From NCBI RefSeq assembly GCF_000204055.1, contig NW_006768765.1:3926372-3990371 (forward strand): DNA of 64,000 bases, in the 5' to 3' direction. The DNA comes from Melampsora larici-populina 98AG31. Its lineage: Eukaryota > Basidiomycota > Pucciniomycetes > Pucciniales > Melampsoraceae. Positions 60,106-64,000 of the stretch are shown here, piece by piece. A program made the translations under genes and the position numbers. A model generated the notes under the pieces. That model worked only from the letters and a program-made list of their open reading frames with translations, searched no databases and was not told the origin of the DNA. Each line of letters starts with the position of its first letter. Position 1 is the stretch's first letter.

Positions 60106-61089
60106 ATGACTCAACCACGACCAAGCTTAATACCACCCAATCGTTCTCCAGAAGATGAATCAGAACCAATCCCTTCCCCAGCTCAAATGTGGGATGAAAC
60201 AACTACATTAGTTCAAGATACAACAGAAGTCATCAAGGAAGGTATAGAAGAAGATCCTGAACTAGTTTATCAAGCACTCAATCAAACCTTTAAATGGTTA
60301 GAAAGATGTCGAGAAAAATTAGAAAATGGGAGGAATGAGATGAATCGTGAGTTTCGTCTTGAATGAAACATCATTTAAAGAGTCTTGGACTATCGACCGA
60401 TTTCGAATCTCCACTTATTTGCGCAAAGGAAGGATTCGAGCGTCAAGCTGAAGCTAAACAAGAGGCTTTGGAAAAGATGAAAGCTAACTCAGTGGTGAGA
60501 GAAACTCAAACCGAGATTTACGCACTCGAACAGGATTCGTATGAAGAGGCGAGAAAGTTAAAAGTATGTAACTTGTCTTTCATAATTTCTACCATGGATC
60601 AAAGAGCTAACCAGAGTGCTAGTTTAGGAGCTTGATAGTAATGTAGGGGTCACCAAGGCTCAAATCGCTCGTTTGCAAGCTGAGTGCGAACAACTTGAAC
60701 ACTATGAGCCTAGTCGGTCCGGTGACTTTGTCTTTGGTACTTCATTGTAAGTTTTACGTTTCAAGATATGCAGAGCTAGTATTCTTAACATTTATTATTA
60801 CGCTACCCCCAGATTGAAAACCAAACTTAATCATGAACTCGGGTTTGTACAAGTACCGCGCCGGACCACATCTGAAAAACCCTCTGACAAATTATTTCTG
60901 CGTAAGTATCACTCTTGAACCGCTTCAGCTTCCATTCATGTTCCTAGCTAATTATTTTTGGCTGTATGATATTCAAACACGAAAGGGTGCGATTTACATC
61001 CTGAATCTTCACGAGTAGTCCGGAAAGCTGAAAACAATCGAGATGGATTTGTCTTGGGTAATCAACTATGGGATTTGATTTCACCTTGA
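60106..61089 (+). CDS. SPC24: Kinetochore protein Spc24 (Ndc80 complex)
   Basis: Exons 60106-60346, 60433-60563, 60628-60746, 60813-60901 and 60986-61089 give 227 residues in phase. The N-terminal half is acidic then helical (LVYQALNQTFKWLERCREKL), the middle is coiled coil (RQAEAKQEALEKM...ARLQAECEQLEHYE) and the C-terminal globular part begins LLKTKLNHELGF and ends GNQLWDLISP, the Trp-Asp-Leu-Ile closing typical of Spc24. With Spc25 it links Ndc80/Nuf2 to the inner kinetochore. Length agrees with fungal Spc24. The start lies about 270 bp from the transposon right end. Confidence 0.85.
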
Positions 61090-61219
61090 GTCGAGTAAAT
61101 CCGCCATTTCGACAACTTGTAAATCAGGACCTGTACTTTTGGAGTCTATGCTCATATTGTAATTCTACTCCGGGATTTATATTCTCAAGAACGAAGGCGT
61201 CGGTGTCTATTCTAATACT

Positions 61220-61759
61220 TCAGTTCATCGCATTGCTTGACCAGATAGGTTCACTAGGCGTGACCGGCCTGTAAAGCAAACAATCAAGACGTCAATTTTC
61301 TAATAATCCTTTACAACGTGCTCATCGATCTATGAACATGCCACATAGATTTTCAGAAACCAACCTCCGATCCCATACATCTTCACTATTGGGTTTTTCT
61401 AAGATCTTTTCAGCTTTCCTTTGATGCCACAAACCAGCACGTTGGTCTTTATCAAGAGCTTTCAAGCTAAGACAAAATTTAAAGTCATCTAGCTTTGAAG
61501 GACATGAATGATTTAATCCACCATAACGATATATTGATTTGAGTTGATTGGAGAGTGAATAACATAATAAAAGGTTATCAAAGGCTGTTAGACATGAGAT
61601 TGATTCGTTGCCTGAGATTGATGATGAAACTTCTTGATATTCGATTTCGGCTTTTAACTTGTTTTCAAATGATGACTCTGGAGATGCCGGTGAGGTGGAG
61701 GAAGATGGTGACGGCGACGGTGATGGTGAATTGGAAGTACCAAAGCCAAAGTTGAACAT
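61220..61759 (-). CDS. EMI1: EMI1-like twin-CX9C protein (DUF3128)
   Basis: Exons 61759-61365 and 61268-61220 give 147 residues in phase. After a Ser/Pro-rich N-terminus and an acidic helix come two CX9C motifs, Cys56/Cys66 (CLTAFDNLLLC) and Cys86/Cys96 (CPSKLDDFKFC), then KALDKDQRAGLWHQRKAE and a short C-terminal tail with EPIWSSN. This is the DUF3128/EMI1 pattern; twin CX9C proteins usually enter the mitochondrial intermembrane space by the Mia40 route. It converges with SPC24 (130 bp between stops) and diverges from TIM22 (244 bp between starts). Confidence 0.88.
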
Positions 61760-62003
61760 CTTGGTGAGGGTCAAAGTTGAACAGACTCGTCACTCAATCC
61801 AATCCAAATTTCTGCGAGAAACCCGATGTGAAGTATCCGATCAGATCGAGCATACTGCGGCCCAGCATCACGGACCGCCCCGAGACTGTATAACTTGCAC
61901 CCGCCAAATTTCACCACACCTCATGACCGGCAATCCGAGACTTTTTTTTGCGTAGCATGCATATAGCCAACCGATCACTGAAGAGACGAATAGGACGTAC
62001 TTG
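61760..62003. promoter_or_regulatory. Shared divergent promoter of EMI1 and TIM22
   Basis: Only 244 bp separate the two start codons, so both promoters must lie or overlap here. No specific element is recognised. Confidence 0.6.
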
Positions 62004-62710
62004 ATGGCAACCGGATTCTTGCGTAGGTGAAACTAATCAATTCATGATGTTCTGTGAGATTAACATAGACACTGATCTATCAATCTAAATTTCATCGCAG
62101 CTCCTTACATCATACCCGGTCAGGAGCCAGGTACTACTGATTCACAAAGACAAGAGATTTATCAATTCTTAAGATGGACAAGAAGAGGGCAAGCAGGTCA
62201 AGAATCATGTGTAGCGAAAACGATTTTATCTGGTGTGATGGGATTCGGATTAGGTGGAATGTTCAGTTTAATGTCATCTTCATTTGCATATGAAGATCCA
62301 TTACGAAGAAATCCGAATTTCGATTCAATGAAATTCGGACCTAAGGCTGGTTTAATGTTTAAAGAGATGGGTAAAGGAATGTGGAGCACTGGAAAAGGAT
62401 TTGGTAAAGTTGGTGCTTTGTATGCTGGATTAGAATGTTGTGTTGAAAGTGTGAGTTTTCAAAACTGATTTTTAATCATTCATCGTTCGTTTTGTGTCTT
62501 GAGGTTCTTATGAGGTTTTCTCTTTTTCATCGTTAATAGTATAGGGCTAAAAATGATCTATGGAATTCTTTGGTCGGAGGTGGACTAGCCGGAGGTGTTT
62601 TGGCATATCAATCAGGGATGAAGGCAATGTTGTTTGGAGCAGTCGGTTTTGCTGCTTTTAGTGGAGCGATCGATGGATATATGAGGAGGGAATTACCGGA
62701 TGATGATTAA
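62004..62710 (+). CDS. TIM22: Mitochondrial inner-membrane translocase subunit Tim22
   Basis: Exons 62004-62022, 62101-62450 and 62540-62710 give 179 residues in phase. The family signature is clear: KTILSGVMGFGLGGMFSLMS (first membrane helix), EMGKGMWSTGKGFGKVGALY, ECCVESYRAKNDLWNSLVGG, GGVLAYQSGMKAMLFGAVGF and a final helix GFAAFSGAIDGYM. It forms the channel of the TIM22 complex that inserts carrier proteins into the inner membrane. The short first exon ends in C, and the codon is completed by CT across the intron. Confidence 0.95.
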
Positions 62711-63930
62711 TACGATTTTGGTTGATGGTGATCGAAGATGAATAGGTGACTGTTTGATTTGTATATACCAACGGGTGCAATATGAAGGATCCTCAATCTC
62801 CTCTTTCAATCTTCTTGAATAGAAAATGTGTCTTTTAATTTGAGTATATCGTTTTACAAAATCCATTTCTGAGCAACAAGGATCAACGAGCAAGTCAACC
62901 CAAAGTCCGGCATGACACTTCAGATTACTTTACCAACGCTGAGCGGCATACATATATCTCAAGTGTATATACACTGGTTCCAAACAGCGTTCACTGTTTG
63001 ATGTTTGTTTTGGACGAGAAGGCTCATTAGATAGACACCACTCAACTGATGACCGCTACGACTAGTAGATGCGCTCAAACCTGCCTTGCGGGATCAGTTC
63101 CCACAACATGAAGATGAAGCCACGAGTCCTCAATCATAAATTTGTAATCCCCATCATCCATGTAGACCTGCTTGACCGCTGGCCTAAACCGGTTCATCGT
63201 CATCTGGTTTCCTTTGATAGAGTTCCAATCGGGACACAAGTGCGACCTTCCCCTGTGTGGCAAGGCTGCAAAGAAACACGTCTTGTAGTAAGAAAAATCA
63301 GCGGACTAACCTACACAAGTTGTGTGTTTCGATGCAGCAAAAAAAGCCTAGGAAGTTCAAAACAGAACCTGATCATTTAAAGGGTTCCAAACATCGAATC
63401 CAGATTGGGAAAACCCTTGGTTTGATTCAGAGTTACGCAGTGGTCAGTCTGTCACTTCACTTGAAGTTTTAGTTTCACCAATCGTGAATATATAAAGAGA
63501 GCAGGACGGCCAGTTTGTGCGCACTCGTACAATTGTGCTCACCTACCAATCAAATACATTTCTCGTAACCATCCCTTCCTCTATGACACATTCAAGTCAT
63601 TCGTATATCTCTATCAAACCTTTCTTATCACAGGGCCAACTCATCATTTCTCTCTACAGTCCAAGTCTTTCCAATATCACAAATCCAACTCTCTTTTTTT
63701 TCTGTTGCTCTGAGTCCTGTGGGGTCTTTCATCTCCTTCATCCTCTATCAAAGTCATTTCCTTTGGGGAATAGCCTCCGTGAACAGCCTACATCAAAATC
63801 TCGCACTCCCAGGTATCCCTTTTCCAATCAAGGTTGACACTTTGACTCATGTCGAGTCATTCAGCATCTTCCAAGCGATGATATACACACGGCCGCCGGT
63901 CGAATTGGCATACCCAAATGACGTCATCAT
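62711..63930. other. Gene-poor stretch; possible MOSC-like relic
   Basis: On the minus strand, about 63075-63263, a short open stretch reads NQMTMNRFRPAVK...EDSWLHLHV, which resembles the RFRPN...ED.W stretch of MOSC-domain proteins, but no flanking exons were found. The rest is unassigned. Confidence 0.25.
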
Positions 63931-64000
63931 GGCCTTATGGTCTAGTCGTATGATTCTCCCTTTGGGTTCGCCTTAAGACTGGGAGAGGTCTCGGGTTCAA
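63931..64000 (+). tRNA. tRNA-Pro(UGG) with intron, 3' end beyond the window
   Basis: GGCCTTATGGTCTAGTCGTA gives the acceptor 5' strand and D-arm. The anticodon stem TCTCCC / GGGAGA encloses a loop with TGG (63962-63964), interrupted after base 37 by an intron of about 13 nt (TTCGCCTTAAGAC). GGTCTCGGGTTCAA begins the T-arm and runs off the end. The pattern matches eukaryotic tRNA-Pro genes (GGTCTAGTGGTATGATTC type). Confidence 0.85.

Noticed and set aside
63069..63380. Plus-strand open stretch with HKFVIPIIHVDLLDRW
   Set aside because: No domain, and it overlaps the weak MOSC-like relic on the other strand; neither can be supported as a gene.

Overview
The window reads as nuclear DNA of a rust fungus (Pucciniomycotina; a Melampsora-like genome is the best guess). 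Genes are split by many short GT-AG introns of about 50-90 nt, the DNA is AT-rich, intergenic space is full of DNA transposons of the kinds that expand in rusts, and the host genes are recognisable fungal housekeeping genes. A run of 100 N marks a scaffold gap at 39110-39209.

Layout. 1-3060: no confident gene. 3070-13790: a decayed hAT transposon with a 6.3-kb Ty1/copia retrotransposon (5388-11695) inserted in its transposase; the copia element has two 871-bp LTRs, an open 1501-codon polyprotein and a GTACC target duplication. 16177-18203: fringe-like (DUF604) glycosyltransferase. 20058-22047: secreted tyrosinase. 22971-27518 (minus): IRE1, the unfolded-protein-response sensor. 28520-29887: DUF3605-type protein. 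30772-35902: decayed PIF/Harbinger element with a transposase and an opposite-strand accessory gene. 36185-38820: MULE with long terminal inverted repeats (TIRs) and a broken transposase. 38928-39109: 5' fragment of a gene cut by the gap. 39210-45521 (minus): a very large low-complexity/coiled-coil protein. 46067-47766: a 1.7-kb TIR element with no recognisable transposase. 48008-51992 (minus): RFC1, the large clamp-loader subunit, 15 exons. 54417-55356: NTF2-like protein. 55696-59834: an apparently intact two-gene DD34E (Tc1/mariner/IS630 clade) transposon with perfect 72-bp TIRs. 60106-61089: SPC24. 61220-61759 (minus): EMI1-like twin-CX9C protein, divergent from TIM22 (62004-62710). 63931-64000: a tRNA-Pro gene with an intron, cut by the window end.

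The best candidate for something undescribed is the 55696-59834 element: TA target duplication, perfect 72-bp TIRs, an uninterrupted DD34E transposase on one strand, an uninterrupted five-exon 479-residue partner protein on the other (all introns phase 0, SAM-like C-terminus, no family I recognise), and a 110-bp tandem hairpin array between their 3' ends. It contrasts with the neighbouring hAT, Harbinger and MULE copies, which all carry nonsense or catalytic-site lesions. Most of those lesions, and three of the five differences between the copia LTRs, are TCG to TTG changes, which points to a CpG-directed RIP-like mutation process in this lineage.

Exon boundaries were derived by hand from splice consensus, reading phase and family conservation. 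Where the exon sum is an exact multiple of three (glycosyltransferase, tyrosinase, IRE1, RFC1, NTF2-like, both genes of the DD34E element, SPC24, EMI1, TIM22) I consider the model good.
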